64,000 nucleotides of DNA from JBBDIX01 sp050486225 (GCA_050486225.1 JBJHCV010000010.1:1-64000); one strand, 5' to 3'. Positions 8,647-17,766 are shown, counted from the stretch's first letter. Translations and numbers: made by a program. The notes: generated from the sequence alone by a model not told the origin.

Positions 8647-9081
8647 ATGACGAATGACGTGCACCACGCGGTCGATGAACAGCTGCGGCGCACCCGCCAG
8701 CGCTACACGCGGGGTCGTCGACAGCTCGTGGACCTGCTCCTCGACGCCGCCCGCCCCGTGACGATCACGGAACTGCACGACCTCGGTGCGGCGCAGTCCC
8801 TGAGTTCCCTGTACCGGAACCTGGCCATCCTCGAACAGTGTGGAGCCGTGCACCGGATCACCTCGACGGACGACGTGGCCCGCTTCGAACTCACCGAGGA
8901 GCACTCCGAGCACCACCACCACATGATGTGCAGTGCATGCGGACGCATCGAGGACGTCCAGCTGCCCGGGACGGTGGAGCGGGAACTCACCCGCGCCGCG
9001 GCGCTCGCCAGCAGCGACCACGGGTTCGACGTCGAGTCACATCGTGTCGAGTTCGTCGGCACGTGTCGCCGCTGCGCCTGA
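8647..9081 (+). CDS. zur: Fur-family metalloregulator, probably Zur
   Basis: This 144-residue Fur-family repressor has an N-terminal winged helix (TRGRRQLVDLLLDAARPVTITELHDL, then SLSSLYRNLAIL as recognition helix). The dimerisation/metal domain has the His-rich EHSEHHHHMMCSACG and a C-terminal CRRC that together form the structural Zn(Cys)4 site. Its position next to znuB and znuC and a Zur-like palindrome between those genes argue for zinc sensing rather than iron. The gene probably has a leaderless transcript. Its last 45 bases overlap, tail to tail, with the end of znuB on the other strand. Confidence 0.83.
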   Translation: MTNDVHHAVDEQLRRTRQRYTRGRRQLVDLLLDAARPVTITELHDLGAAQSLSSLYRNLAILEQCGAVHRITSTDDVARFELTEEHSEHHHHMMCSACGRIEDVQLPGTVERELTRAAALASSDHGFDVESHRVEFVGTCRRCA

Positions 9082-9942
9082 GCCCCCGGCACCCGGCCGA
9101 CGGGCGGCGCGATCCCGCGCCCGCACACGACGCACGAGTTCGACGCCGGCCAGCACCGTGAAGAAGGCCAGCACCGTCAGGCCAGCGATCGTCGGTGCGG
9201 TCGCCGTGCTCGCGTGGTAGCTGACGACGAGCCCGAGCGCGACACCCGCGACTCCGACGGCCACCGACACCACCATCATCACCGGCACCCGCCGTGACAC
9301 CAGCGCCGCGGTTGCCGGTGGCGCGATCATGAAGGCGAAGACCAGCAGGGTGCCGACCGTGCGGAACGAGGTGAGCACCACCATCGCGACGAGTCCGAGC
9401 ATCACGAGGTGGGTCAGTCGTGGACGCATGCCCAGCAGTGCGGCCTTCTGGGGACTGAAGGTGAGCACCAGGAACGGCCGGTGGAACAGCACGATGACCA
9501 CGAGGGCCGCCAGCGCCGCCCACGCCGTGACGCGCAGGTCCGCTCGGGTGACCCCGAGCGGGTCGCCGAACAGGATGCTGGTCAGGTCACCGGCGTACGC
9601 GCCGCCCCGCGACATGATCGCGACACCTGCCGCGAGCATCCCGACGAACAGCAGGCCGATCGACGTGTCCTCGCCGAGGCGGCTCCTCGCGCTGGCGAGA
9701 CTCACCCCGAGGATCATCACGACGGCACCGAGCGCCCCTCCGAGCAGCAGGTTGCCGCCGAGGATGTACGCCAGCGCGATGCCGGGCAGCACCCCATGGG
9801 CGAGCGCGTCAGTCATGAACGCCATCCCCCGCATGACCACCCAGGTCCCCACGAGGGAACTCGCGACGACCGTGAGCACGCCCGCGACGAACGCGCTGCG
9901 CATGAACCCGTAGGCGAAGGGCTCCAGGACCAGGTCGAGCAG
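9037..9942 (-). CDS. znuB: Zinc/manganese-type ABC transporter permease (ZnuB-like)
   Basis: This ABC-3 family permease of about 301 residues has eight or nine hydrophobic segments and the family motifs GTWVVMRGMAFMTDALAHGVLPGIALA and GLLFVGMLAAGVAIMS. It pairs with the ATPase encoded divergently at 9988. No ATG, GTG or TTG lies close to the conserved N-terminus LLDLVLEPFAYGF. The best-supported start is CTG at 9942 with AAGGAA five bases upstream; an ATG at 10017 would force translation through the operator, and one at 9903 would delete conserved sequence. The 3' end runs 45 bases antisense into the Fur-family gene. No substrate-binding lipoprotein (ZnuA) gene is near. Confidence 0.8.
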   Translation of the reverse strand: MLDLVLEPFAYGFMRSAFVAGVLTVVASSLVGTWVVMRGMAFMTDALAHGVLPGIALAYILGGNLLLGGALGAVVMILGVSLASARSRLGEDTSIGLLFVGMLAAGVAIMSRGGAYAGDLTSILFGDPLGVTRADLRVTAWAALAALVVIVLFHRPFLVLTFSPQKAALLGMRPRLTHLVMLGLVAMVVLTSFRTVGTLLVFAFMIAPPATAALVSRRVPVMMVVSVAVGVAGVALGLVVSYHASTATAPTIAGLTVLAFFTVLAGVELVRRVRARDRAARRPGAGGSGAAATRADELDTM

Positions 9943-9956
9943 CGCCGTTCCTTGGG

Positions 9957-9962
9957 TAGATT
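9957..9962 (+). promoter_or_regulatory. Putative -10 element of znuC
   Basis: TAGATT, a good actinobacterial -10 hexamer (TAnnnT), lies 25 bases before the znuC ATG. It places transcription start near 9969, upstream of the Zur-like palindrome, so a bound repressor would block elongation or initiation. Confidence 0.35.
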
Positions 9963-9987
9963 CGGGACACGCAACCAGAGAAACGTT

Positions 9988-10845
9988 ATGGGCATCATTC
10001 CCAACGCGCCAGCCCACCAGCCCGGGTCGTACCCCGGGGCCGGATCGGCCGGCGGCTCACCTGTCGAGCCCTCGCCGGTCGAGGTCGTCATCGAGGGGCT
10101 GCAGGTCGGCTACGACGAGCACGTCGCCATCCACGACGTCGACCTGCGGATCCACGGCGGCCAGGTGGTGGCCGTGATCGGCCCCAACGGTGCGGGCAAG
10201 TCGACGTTGCTGTCTGCCATCGCCGGACTCATCTCCCCGGACCGGGGCGGGGTGCGGATCGACGGTCGGACACCCCGCGCGTCGCGAGCGCGGATCGCGT
10301 ACGTCATGCAGACGACGGCCGCGAACGAGTCCGTCCCGCTCACGGTCCGCGAGACCGTCCGCATGGGCCGGTACGCGACGGCCGGGGCATTCCGTCCCCT
10401 GACGGCCGCCGACCGGTCGGCGGTCGAGGACGCGATCGAGCGCATGCAGATCGGCCCGATCGCCGGCCGGCAACTGCACGAACTGTCGGGGGGCCAGCGT
10501 CAGCGGACCTTCATCGCTCAGGGCCTCGCCCAGCAGGCCGACGTCCTGCTGCTCGACGAGCCCATCACCGGACTCGACCTGGTGTCCCAGCAGGTCATCA
10601 CCGACGTCATCGCACAGGAACGCGATCGTGGCCACACCGTGGTGCTCACGACCCACGACGTCGGCACGGCCAGGTCCGCCGACGTGGTGGTGCTCATGGC
10701 CGGCCGGATCGTCGCATCCGGGCCGGCCGCCGAGGTGCTGACGCCCGCGCTGCTCGACGAGGCCTACCGCGGGCACGCCCACCTGCTCGACGACGGGACC
10801 ATGGTGCTCGACGACCCCCACCACCACGGGGCCCCCGAGCACTGA
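9988..10845 (+). CDS. znuC: Zinc/manganese-type ABC transporter ATP-binding protein (ZnuC-like)
   Basis: This 285-residue ABC ATPase has a Walker A (GPNGAGKST, about residue 70), Q-loop region AYVMQ, signature LSGGQRQR, Walker B VLLLDEPITGLD and switch histidine (TTHD). The pattern and the neighbouring ABC-3 permease place it in the metal-uptake branch. The first 35 residues are a Pro/Gly/Ser-rich extension ahead of the usual VVIEGLQVGYDEH start of the fold. ATG 9988 is the only good start and overlaps the putative Zur operator. The C-terminus ends in His-rich sequence (DDPHHHGAPEH), which could bind metal. Confidence 0.88.
   Translation: MGIIPNAPAHQPGSYPGAGSAGGSPVEPSPVEVVIEGLQVGYDEHVAIHDVDLRIHGGQVVAVIGPNGAGKSTLLSAIAGLISPDRGGVRIDGRTPRASRARIAYVMQTTAANESVPLTVRETVRMGRYATAGAFRPLTAADRSAVEDAIERMQIGPIAGRQLHELSGGQRQRTFIAQGLAQQADVLLLDEPITGLDLVSQQVITDVIAQERDRGHTVVLTTHDVGTARSADVVVLMAGRIVASGPAAEVLTPALLDEAYRGHAHLLDDGTMVLDDPHHHGAPEH
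9989..10003. promoter_or_regulatory. Putative Zur operator between znuB and znuC
   Basis: The 15-mer TGGGCATCATTCCCA is an inverted repeat matching at six of seven base pairs around a central C. It has the TGrr-AT-n-AT-yyCA layout of actinobacterial Zur sites, whose known consensus has the core TGAAAATnATTTTCA. It sits immediately beside a minus-strand -10-like TAACGT (complement of 9983-9988) for znuB and overlaps the znuC start codon, so one bound Zur dimer could control both divergent genes. Confidence 0.5.
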
Positions 10846-10914
10846 CCGGCGCGCTGACCGGCCCACTGGCCCGCGCCACGGCGTCGCCACGGGACACGGC
10901 GGCAGCCCGCGGCG

Positions 10915-11697
10915 TCAGCCGTGCACGGTGACGTCGACCACCACCGGCGCGTGGTCCGAGGGCTTGTCACCGGCCTCGTTGTTGCGCCGGAAGGTGGTGT
11001 CGACCTCCACCGCCTCGACCGACACGTGGTGGGACACGAGTGCGAGGTCGATCCGCATGCCCATGCCCCGCCGGAACGCGCCCATGCGGTAGTCCCACCA
11101 GGTGAAGGCCTCACCATCGGGGTCGACGACACGGTGGGCGTCGATCAGGCCCACGTCCAGCAGGCCCTCGATCCGTCGCCGCTCGTCGGCCGTCACGTGG
11201 GTCGCTCCCTCGAGCGCCGAGGGATCCCACACGTCACGGTCCGCCGGAGCGACGTTGAAGTCACCGGCGACGACCGTGGGACCCTGGGCGACGAGCCCGG
11301 CCACGTGCACCTGCATCGCGTCGAGGAACCGGAGCTTCTCGTCGAACATCGGGTGGCTCGGTTCGCGACCGTTGGGCACGTAGACGCTCGCGATGCGCAC
11401 CCCCTGGACGTCGGCCTCGATCCAGCGGGCCTCCGCCGGGTTCGGTTCACCCGGCAGGCCACGACGCACGACCTGCGGCCCGGCGTCGGCGACCAGCAGG
11501 GCCACACCGTTCCACCGGCCCTCCGAGTGCTCGACGACCGCGTAGCCGGCATCCGCGAGCACCTGTACCGGGAACCCGGCCGCGTCGACCTTGGTCTCCT
11601 GCAGGCACACGACGTCCGGCCGGTGCGCCTCCAGCAGTTCCAGCACCCGCGGCAGGCGGGCACGCACCGAGTTGACGTTCCACGTGACGAGTCGCAT
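10915..11697 (-). CDS. xth: Exodeoxyribonuclease III
   Basis: This 260-residue endonuclease/exonuclease/phosphatase-fold enzyme of base-excision repair cleaves at abasic sites and trims 3' ends. Family motifs are MRLVTWNVNSVRARL, VVCLQETKVD (metal Glu), SVYVPNGR, VVAGDFNVAP, RIDLALVS and the catalytic SDHAPV near the C-terminus. ATG 11697 gives the standard N-terminus. It is transcribed convergently with znuC (69 bases apart) and divergently from the MFS gene. Confidence 0.93.
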   Translation of the reverse strand: MRLVTWNVNSVRARLPRVLELLEAHRPDVVCLQETKVDAAGFPVQVLADAGYAVVEHSEGRWNGVALLVADAGPQVVRRGLPGEPNPAEARWIEADVQGVRIASVYVPNGREPSHPMFDEKLRFLDAMQVHVAGLVAQGPTVVAGDFNVAPADRDVWDPSALEGATHVTADERRRIEGLLDVGLIDAHRVVDPDGEAFTWWDYRMGAFRRGMGMRIDLALVSHHVSVEAVEVDTTFRRNNEAGDKPSDHAPVVVDVTVHG

Positions 11698-11742
11698 CGC
11701 ACGACCCTACCCGCCGGTCCCTGACGCCCGTGGGTGTACCGA

Positions 11743-11748
11743 TAGTGT
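11743..11748 (+). promoter_or_regulatory. Putative -10 element of the MFS transporter gene
   Basis: TAGTGT fits the TAnnnT actinobacterial -10 pattern and lies 20 bases upstream of the chosen GTG start. An AAGGAG ribosome binding site at 11758-11763 lies between them. Confidence 0.4.
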
Positions 11749-11768
11749 TCGCTGGCCAAGGAGTGAGC

Positions 11769-13025
11769 GTGACCGACGCATCGGCGTCCCGTCCGGCGTG
11801 GCTCACCGCGCCGGTGCTCACCGTGTCCGCCCTGTCGGTCGCCGCAGGGCTCGCACAGTTCGGGGTGACCGCGGTCATCGGGGACGTGGCCGCCGCCTTC
11901 GGTCAGCCCGGCCCCGGCGACGACCTCGCCGCACAGGTCGGACTCCCCACCACCACCGTGGGCCTCGCACTGGCCGTGATCCGCCTTGCGTCGCTGGGAA
12001 GCCTTCCGGCGGCTGCCGTCGCCGACCGTCTGGGCCGCCGACGAGTGCTGCTCACGCTCGCCACCGTCGGCCTGGGACTGACGTCACTCGCCGCGGCCGC
12101 GCCGGGCTTCTGGTGGTACGTGGTGCTCGTGGCGCTCGCCCGCCCGGCGATGTCGACCGTCAATGCGCTGGCCGGCGTCGTGGCCGCCGAGGAGTCCACG
12201 GCCAGGGACCGCTCCGCGGCGATCGCGCTGGTCGCAGCCGCGTACGGACTCGGGTCCGGACTCGTGTCGGTCGGTCGTGGCCTGTTGCCGGGCGAACCGT
12301 CGTTCCGGGTGGTGACCGCGTTCGCGCTCGTCCCGCTGCTGCTCGTGCCTCTGCTGGCACGGTCGGTGCGCGAACCGAGGATCGCGGCAGCGACGAGCCG
12401 AGCCGTGCTGATGCCGGGGGCGATTCCCCCGAGGTTCCGCCGTGACGTCGCCCTGCTGTGGCTCATGACCGCCGTGGTCGCCGCCGCGACGGGCCCCGGC
12501 TTCACCTTCCTGTTCCTGTACGGAGAACGGGTGCTGGGCGCGTCGCCACTCGCCCTGTCGATGCTGGTGCTCGCCGCGGGCCCGGCGGGAATCGTCGGCC
12601 TGCTCGTGGGTCGCTTCGCCGCCGACCACTGGGGTCGATGTCCAGCCGCGGCCCTGTCGATGGCGGCCACCGGCGCCGCGGTGGCCGTCGGCTACGCCGG
12701 CAGCCTGCCCGGGCTGGCCGTCGGCTACCTGTGCGCGATCGCCGCCAGCAGCGCGTACGCCGCCCCGGCCGGGGCACTGGCCGCCGAACTCGTCCCGACG
12801 TCCGTGCGTGCCACGGTCGCCGGCTGGATGACGGTCGCCGGTGTCATCGGGGCGGTCTCCGGACTCGTGGTGGTCGGCACGCTCGCGGACGTCACCAACG
12901 GGTTCGCCGCACCGACCCTCGGGGTCGGGATCGTCGTCGCGCTCGTCGCGACCGGGTTCACGCGCCTGCCAGAGACCCGCGGCCGCGAACTCGACACGTT
13001 CGACGCAGGTCCGCCTGCGGCCTGA
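11769..13025 (+). CDS. Major facilitator superfamily transporter
   Basis: This 418-residue membrane protein has about 12 hydrophobic segments in two halves. The MFS A-motif in loop 2-3 is present as AAAVADRLGRRRVLL, with a degenerate copy in the second half (GRFAADHWGRCP). The substrate cannot be told; the fold and length match drug/proton antiporters and sugar or metabolite permeases alike. GTG 11769 was chosen because AAGGAG lies five bases upstream; GTG 11763 is an alternative. It stands alone between exonuclease III (divergent) and mfd (convergent, 15 bases apart). Confidence 0.8.
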   Translation: MTDASASRPAWLTAPVLTVSALSVAAGLAQFGVTAVIGDVAAAFGQPGPGDDLAAQVGLPTTTVGLALAVIRLASLGSLPAAAVADRLGRRRVLLTLATVGLGLTSLAAAAPGFWWYVVLVALARPAMSTVNALAGVVAAEESTARDRSAAIALVAAAYGLGSGLVSVGRGLLPGEPSFRVVTAFALVPLLLVPLLARSVREPRIAAATSRAVLMPGAIPPRFRRDVALLWLMTAVVAAATGPGFTFLFLYGERVLGASPLALSMLVLAAGPAGIVGLLVGRFAADHWGRCPAAALSMAATGAAVAVGYAGSLPGLAVGYLCAIAASSAYAAPAGALAAELVPTSVRATVAGWMTVAGVIGAVSGLVVVGTLADVTNGFAAPTLGVGIVVALVATGFTRLPETRGRELDTFDAGPPAA

Positions 13026-13040
13026 CCACCCGGCGCGCGC

Positions 13041-16000
13041 TCAGGGACGCGCACCGGCGAACAGCTCGCGCAGGCTCGCCGCCACCCAACCCACCAGGTC
13101 CGCCGGTCGCGGCCGCGGAAGCTCCAGCAGCAGCTGGTCGTCACGGCGTTGCCGGGCGCCGGGGAACAGCCGCTCGAGCCGGACCCGCTGGGACTCCGAC
13201 AACCGGACGGGTGCGACACGCAGCTGCCCCTTCGGGGTCAGTCCCACGTCCGTGACCCTCCAGCGGCGAAGCGCGGCGCGCAGGGCGGCGAGCGCGAGCA
13301 GACGCTGGACCGGCTCCGGCGGGGCGCCGAAGCGATCGACCAGTTCGGCCCGAACGTCGTTGATCGACGTCGCGTCGCGCGCCGAGGCGATCCTGCGGTA
13401 GAGCGCGAGCCGCTGGTTGGGATCCTCGACGTAGTCGTCGGGCAGGTGCGCGTCGACGGGAAGGTCGATGCGGATCTCCACCTCCGCCTCGACCTGCTGG
13501 CCCGTCAGGTCGGCGATCTCCTCGCGGAGGAGTTCGGCGTACATGTCGAACCCGACCGCGGCGACGTGCCCGGACTGCTCGGCACCGATGACGTTGCCCG
13601 CGCCGCGGATCTCCAGGTCGCGCGCCGCGATCGACAGTCCCGACCCGAGCCGGGTGTGCTCAGCCACGGTGCGCAGTCGTTCGTACGCCGTGTCGGTCAG
13701 CGAGGTGCCCTCGGGGAAGTAGAGATAGGCGTACCCACGTTCCGACGAGCGACCGACGCGACCCCGCAGCTGGTGGAGCTGCCCGAGTCCGAGCAGGTCC
13801 GCCCGTTCGACGATCAGGGTGTTGGCGTTCGGGACGTCGAGCCCCGACTCGATGATCGTGGTGCACACGAGCACGTCGAACTCGCGCTGCCAGAACCGGA
13901 CCATGACCCGTTCGAGCTGGCGTTCGTCCATCTGACCGTGCGCGACCTCCACCCGGACGCCGTCCACGAGTTCGGTGAGGTGTGCGGCGGTCGCGTGGAT
14001 CGTGTCGACCTGGTTGTGGACGTAGAACACCTGCCCCTCGCGCAGGAGTTCACGCCGGATCGCCAACGCGACCTGCGCGTCGTCGAAGGCGCCCACCACC
14101 GTGTGCACCGGCTGTCGATCCTCGGGTGGAGTCTCGATCACCGACAGGTCACGGATTCCGGCGACGGCCATCTCGAGCGTCCGAGGGATCGGGGTCGCGG
14201 ACATCGACAGCACGTCGACATGCGTCCGCAGGTGCTTGAGCCGTTCCTTCTGGGCGACCCCGAATCGCTGCTCCTCGTCCACGATGACCAGGCCGAGCTG
14301 CTTGAACTCGACCGAGGCTCCCAGCAGCGCGTGCGTTCCCACGACCACGTCGACCTGCCCGGACGCGAGGCCGTCGAGCACCCGGCGCCGGTCGCGCGGT
14401 GTCACGAAGCGGCTCAGCTCCTCCACGACCACGGGGAAGCCGGCGAACCGCTCACGGAACGTCTCTCCGTGCTGCTGCGCGAGGATCGTCGTCGGGACGA
14501 GCACCGCGACCTGGTGACCGTCGAACACCGCCTTGCCCGCGGCGCGCACGGCCACCTCGGTCTTGCCGAACCCGACGTCGCCGGCGAGCAGCCGGTCCAT
14601 CGGGAGCGGCGCCTCCATGTCACGCTTGATCTCGTCGACGACGGTGAGCTGGTCCTGGGTCTCCACGTGTGCGAACGAGTCCTCGAGTTCCGCCTGCAGT
14701 GCTCCGTCGAGCGCGAAGGCGTGCCCGGGCGCGTGCATGCGTGCGGCGTACAACCGGATCAGTTCCGCCGCGATGTCGCGGACGGCTCCCCGGACCCGGT
14801 TCTTCGCCCGCTCCCACTGGGCCCCACCGAGGCTCATCACGGTCGGGGTCTCGCCGCCCTGGTAGCGCGACACGACGTCGAGCTGGTCCGACGGCACGTA
14901 GAGCGTGTCGCCGTCCGCGTACTCGATCATCACGTAGTCGCGGCGGGCGGCCCGACCGTCCGGAGCGGTCGTCTCCCGGGTGACCATCCCCCGGTAGCGA
15001 CCGACCCCGTGCGTCCGGTGCACGACCGCGTCGCCCCGCGACAGCTGGACGACCACGTCGGCAGCCGCGCCGCGCGCACCCATGCGACGTCCTGCGCGCC
15101 GGCGCCTGCGCCCGAACACGTCCCACGTCCCGAGCAGCGCGACGCCGAGTTCTTCCGACACGAATCCTGTCGGCAGCCCGCTCACGGCCACCTCGACCCG
15201 CCCACCCGGAGCCTCGGTGGCGACCTGTGGCGTGAGCACGGCGGGGACGGCCTGCTCGGCGAGCACGTCGGTGACGCGACGCGCCGGACCGGGAGCGTCC
15301 GCGGACAGGACCACCCGCGTCCCCGTGGCGAGCAACGCATTCACACGGGTCGCGACTGCCTCGGTGTTGCCCCGGAACGACTCCCACGGCTGCGCGTCGA
15401 ACGACCGCTCGTCTCCCAGCGCCGCGATCCGCAACGTGCGGTCCCCGAGCCCGGACATCAGCTGCTCCGGGGTGGAGAACCCTCCGCGCTCGACGACGTC
15501 CGGGTCGACGTCGGCGGTCAGCCAGGCCGTGTCGGACAGGATCTCGGCCTCGTCGGCCAGCTGGCGCGCTCGCTGCTCCAGGAGCAGGGGGTCGACGAGC
15601 GCCACGCCGGAGTCGCCGGGCAGGAGGTCGGTGAGCCGGGCGGGTCGGTCGGCGAGCAGGATCGCCAACGCCTCGGCCCCCTCGAAGGTGACGCCGTCGG
15701 CCAGCCGTTCGAGTTCGCTCGCGAGTCCGGGCCATCGACGCATCGCCGCCGAGGCGCGGTCACGCAGGTCCTGGTCGACCACGAGTTCGCGCGCCGGGTC
15801 GACGACCACCTCGTCGAGGTCACCGACCGAACGCTGGTCGGCGACCGCGAAGCCGCGCATCGACTCGACCTCGTCGCCGAAGAACTCGATGCGCGCCGCA
15901 CGGTCCGACGCCGTCGGGAAGACGTCGACGATCCCACCCCGCACGGCGAACTCGCCGCGCGCCTCGACCTGAGGGACGCGGCTGTAGCCGAGTCGGCCCA

Positions 16001-16505
16001 GCGTGTCGACGAGTTCGTCGAATCCCACGGACGTGCCACCGCCCAAGCGCAGGGGACGGCGGGTCACGAGGCGCGGATCCATCGGCTGCAGCGCCGCACG
16101 GACGGGTGCAACCACGGCGAGCAGCGGCGGCTCCGACGGATGCGTGAGCCGGTCGAGCACGGCGAGACGTCGGCCCACGGTGCTCGGCTGCGGCGACAAC
16201 CGTTCGTGGGGCAGCGTCTCCCACGCCGGGAACACGGCGACACGGTCCTCCCCGAGGAACGCGGCCATGCCGTCCCGAATCGTGGTGGCCTCGGACGTGC
16301 GTGCGGTCAGCACGAGCAGCGGCGTCGACCGCTCCGCGAGCAGGCTCAGCACGTAGGGGTGCGCACTCGACGTGACGAAAAGGTCGCCGTCGAACCGGTC
16401 CGTCCACTCTCGACGCCCCGCGCGCAGCAGCGCCGCGAGCGGCCCCACCGCGACGCCCGGATCGAACAGTGTGTCGACGTCGCGATCCGCGTCGGAGGGG
16501 CTCAA
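13041..16505 (-). CDS. mfd: Transcription-repair coupling factor
   Basis: This is the 1154-residue SF2 translocase that pushes stalled RNA polymerase off DNA lesions and recruits UvrA. Domains in order are a UvrB-homology region in the first third, a CarD-like RNA-polymerase-interacting domain (GDAVVHRTHGVGRYRG, about 490-560), helicase domain 1 with GDVGFGKTEVA and the DEEQRFG box, helicase domain 2 with DVLVCTTIIESGLDVPNANT and QLRGRVGRSSERGYAY, then the C-terminal TRCF domain. Length and motifs are normal. The start is TTG at 16505, whose TTGA overlaps the TGA of the preceding DUF4191 gene, so it is translationally coupled to pth-DUF4191. Confidence 0.96.
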   Translation of the reverse strand: MSPSDADRDVDTLFDPGVAVGPLAALLRAGRREWTDRFDGDLFVTSSAHPYVLSLLAERSTPLLVLTARTSEATTIRDGMAAFLGEDRVAVFPAWETLPHERLSPQPSTVGRRLAVLDRLTHPSEPPLLAVVAPVRAALQPMDPRLVTRRPLRLGGGTSVGFDELVDTLGRLGYSRVPQVEARGEFAVRGGIVDVFPTASDRAARIEFFGDEVESMRGFAVADQRSVGDLDEVVVDPARELVVDQDLRDRASAAMRRWPGLASELERLADGVTFEGAEALAILLADRPARLTDLLPGDSGVALVDPLLLEQRARQLADEAEILSDTAWLTADVDPDVVERGGFSTPEQLMSGLGDRTLRIAALGDERSFDAQPWESFRGNTEAVATRVNALLATGTRVVLSADAPGPARRVTDVLAEQAVPAVLTPQVATEAPGGRVEVAVSGLPTGFVSEELGVALLGTWDVFGRRRRRAGRRMGARGAAADVVVQLSRGDAVVHRTHGVGRYRGMVTRETTAPDGRAARRDYVMIEYADGDTLYVPSDQLDVVSRYQGGETPTVMSLGGAQWERAKNRVRGAVRDIAAELIRLYAARMHAPGHAFALDGALQAELEDSFAHVETQDQLTVVDEIKRDMEAPLPMDRLLAGDVGFGKTEVAVRAAGKAVFDGHQVAVLVPTTILAQQHGETFRERFAGFPVVVEELSRFVTPRDRRRVLDGLASGQVDVVVGTHALLGASVEFKQLGLVIVDEEQRFGVAQKERLKHLRTHVDVLSMSATPIPRTLEMAVAGIRDLSVIETPPEDRQPVHTVVGAFDDAQVALAIRRELLREGQVFYVHNQVDTIHATAAHLTELVDGVRVEVAHGQMDERQLERVMVRFWQREFDVLVCTTIIESGLDVPNANTLIVERADLLGLGQLHQLRGRVGRSSERGYAYLYFPEGTSLTDTAYERLRTVAEHTRLGSGLSIAARDLEIRGAGNVIGAEQSGHVAAVGFDMYAELLREEIADLTGQQVEAEVEIRIDLPVDAHLPDDYVEDPNQRLALYRRIASARDATSINDVRAELVDRFGAPPEPVQRLLALAALRAALRRWRVTDVGLTPKGQLRVAPVRLSESQRVRLERLFPGARQRRDDQLLLELPRPRPADLVGWVAASLRELFAGARP

Positions 16506-17155
16506 CGGGGCTTGGGTCGCTTGCGACCAGCCACCGCCATCGGGTCGATCCCCTTGGGGATCGGCGGCGCCTTGTCCAGGGGCCGAAGCCGACGTTCGAG
16601 TTTCGGCACGTCGTTGCGGCGAAGCTTGCGCGGCAGCCGGGTGACCTTCGCCTGCAGTCGGCGAATCGAGACCTGACCCTCCCCGTCCCCGATGAGGAAG
16701 GTGTGGATCGGGGCGTCACCGACGACCCGCTCCAGCCGACGTCGTTCCTTCGCGATCAGGCCTCGGACGCGAGGCGGCGCCCCCTCACCGACGATGACGA
16801 CGCCGCAGCGTCCGACGACGCGGTGGACCATGTCCTGCTTGGCGTTCACGGCGACCGCCGGCGACACGAACCACTGTCCCCGCAACGTGTTGAGCACGGC
16901 GGCTGCAGCACCGACCTGTCCCTCGATGGCGTCGAACTGGGCCTTCTGCAGGCGCCGGCTGAACACGGTCATCCCACCGAGGAAGGCGAAGAGCAGTCCG
17001 AACACCGGCATGGCCCAGATCCCGAGCAGGAAACCGAGGCCGACACCGAGCAGCACCCCGACCGTGACGCCCAGCAGGACGTACGGGACGAGTCGCCGGT
17101 CGATCTCGCGCAGCTGGGTCCACGCGACCCGGATCTGTTGGAGGCGTTCCCTCAC
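16502..17155 (-). CDS. DUF4191 family membrane protein
   Basis: This 217-residue protein matches DUF4191, an actinobacterial family of unknown function. After a short basic N-terminus there are two close membrane spans (residues about 24-62: VPYVLLGVTVGVLLGVGLG and WAMPVFGLLFAFLGGMTVF). A soluble domain follows (residues 70-200) with GQVGAAAAVLNTLRGQWFV and the RCGVVIVGEG segment, and the tail is highly basic (KPPIPKG-like end, RKRPKPR). The GTG start overlaps the pth stop and the gene's TGA overlaps the mfd TTG, so it is sandwiched in a coupled operon. Confidence 0.78.
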   Translation of the reverse strand: MRERLQQIRVAWTQLREIDRRLVPYVLLGVTVGVLLGVGLGFLLGIWAMPVFGLLFAFLGGMTVFSRRLQKAQFDAIEGQVGAAAAVLNTLRGQWFVSPAVAVNAKQDMVHRVVGRCGVVIVGEGAPPRVRGLIAKERRRLERVVGDAPIHTFLIGDGEGQVSIRRLQAKVTRLPRKLRRNDVPKLERRLRPLDKAPPIPKGIDPMAVAGRKRPKPR

Positions 17156-17766
17156 GGTGCTGACTCCTCAGGTGTCTCCGGCCGACGGGATCGGCCGTGA
17201 TGGCGTTGCTGCGCGGCCTCGAGGCCGTCTACGACCAGGGTGCCGATCGCGTCGATCGCGGCGTCGACCGCGGCGTCGACCCGGGTCGCCTCGTCGGCTC
17301 GGAACCTACCGAGGACGTGGTCACGGCCCGGGATGCGATCGGGCGGACGGGAGATCCCGATCCGGACCCGCAGGTAGTCCGCGGTGCCGAGCGCGCGATC
17401 GACGTCACGCAGTCCGTTGTGTCCGGCGTTGCCCCCGCCTCGCTTGAGTCGGACGGTACCGAGGTCCAGGTCGAGTTCGTCGTGACACACGACGAGTCGT
17501 TCGACGGCGACCCGGTGCCACGCCTGGCAGGCACGGACCGGGTCACCTGAGCGGTTCATGTACGCATCGGGGACGAACAGGACCGTGCGTGCTGGTCCCA
17601 CGTCCACCTCGACGACGTCACCGCGGACGCGACGCTTCCGGGACAGGGAGACTCCCTGGCGCCGCGCGAGTTCACGGACGACGCGCGCACCGATGTTGTG
17701 GCGGGTGCCTGCGTACTCCGGCTCCGGGTTCCCGAGTCCGGCGACCATCCATCGCTCGGCACCCAC
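17152..17766 (-). CDS. pth: Peptidyl-tRNA hydrolase
   Basis: This 204-residue enzyme releases tRNA from peptidyl-tRNA dropped off the ribosome. All catalytic features are visible: GLGNPEPEYAGTRHNIG with Asn13 and the catalytic His23, YMNRSG, the HDELDLDLG aspartate loop, and the GGGNAGHNGLRD signature. The C-terminal 20 residues are a charged extension past the usual end. The GTG start at 17766 gives the normal N-terminus. It follows rplY with 87 bases between and precedes DUF4191 with a GTGA overlap. rplY-pth pairing is conserved in many bacteria. Confidence 0.95.
   Translation of the reverse strand: MGAERWMVAGLGNPEPEYAGTRHNIGARVVRELARRQGVSLSRKRRVRGDVVEVDVGPARTVLFVPDAYMNRSGDPVRACQAWHRVAVERLVVCHDELDLDLGTVRLKRGGGNAGHNGLRDVDRALGTADYLRVRIGISRPPDRIPGRDHVLGRFRADEATRVDAAVDAAIDAIGTLVVDGLEAAQQRHHGRSRRPETPEESAP

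Noticed and set aside
13149..16676. A 1175-codon open frame antisense to mfd
   Set aside because: High G+C at third positions leaves long antisense frames free of stops. The predicted protein has no recognisable motif, is His/Arg/Asp-rich as expected of mirrored codons, and mfd itself is unambiguous.
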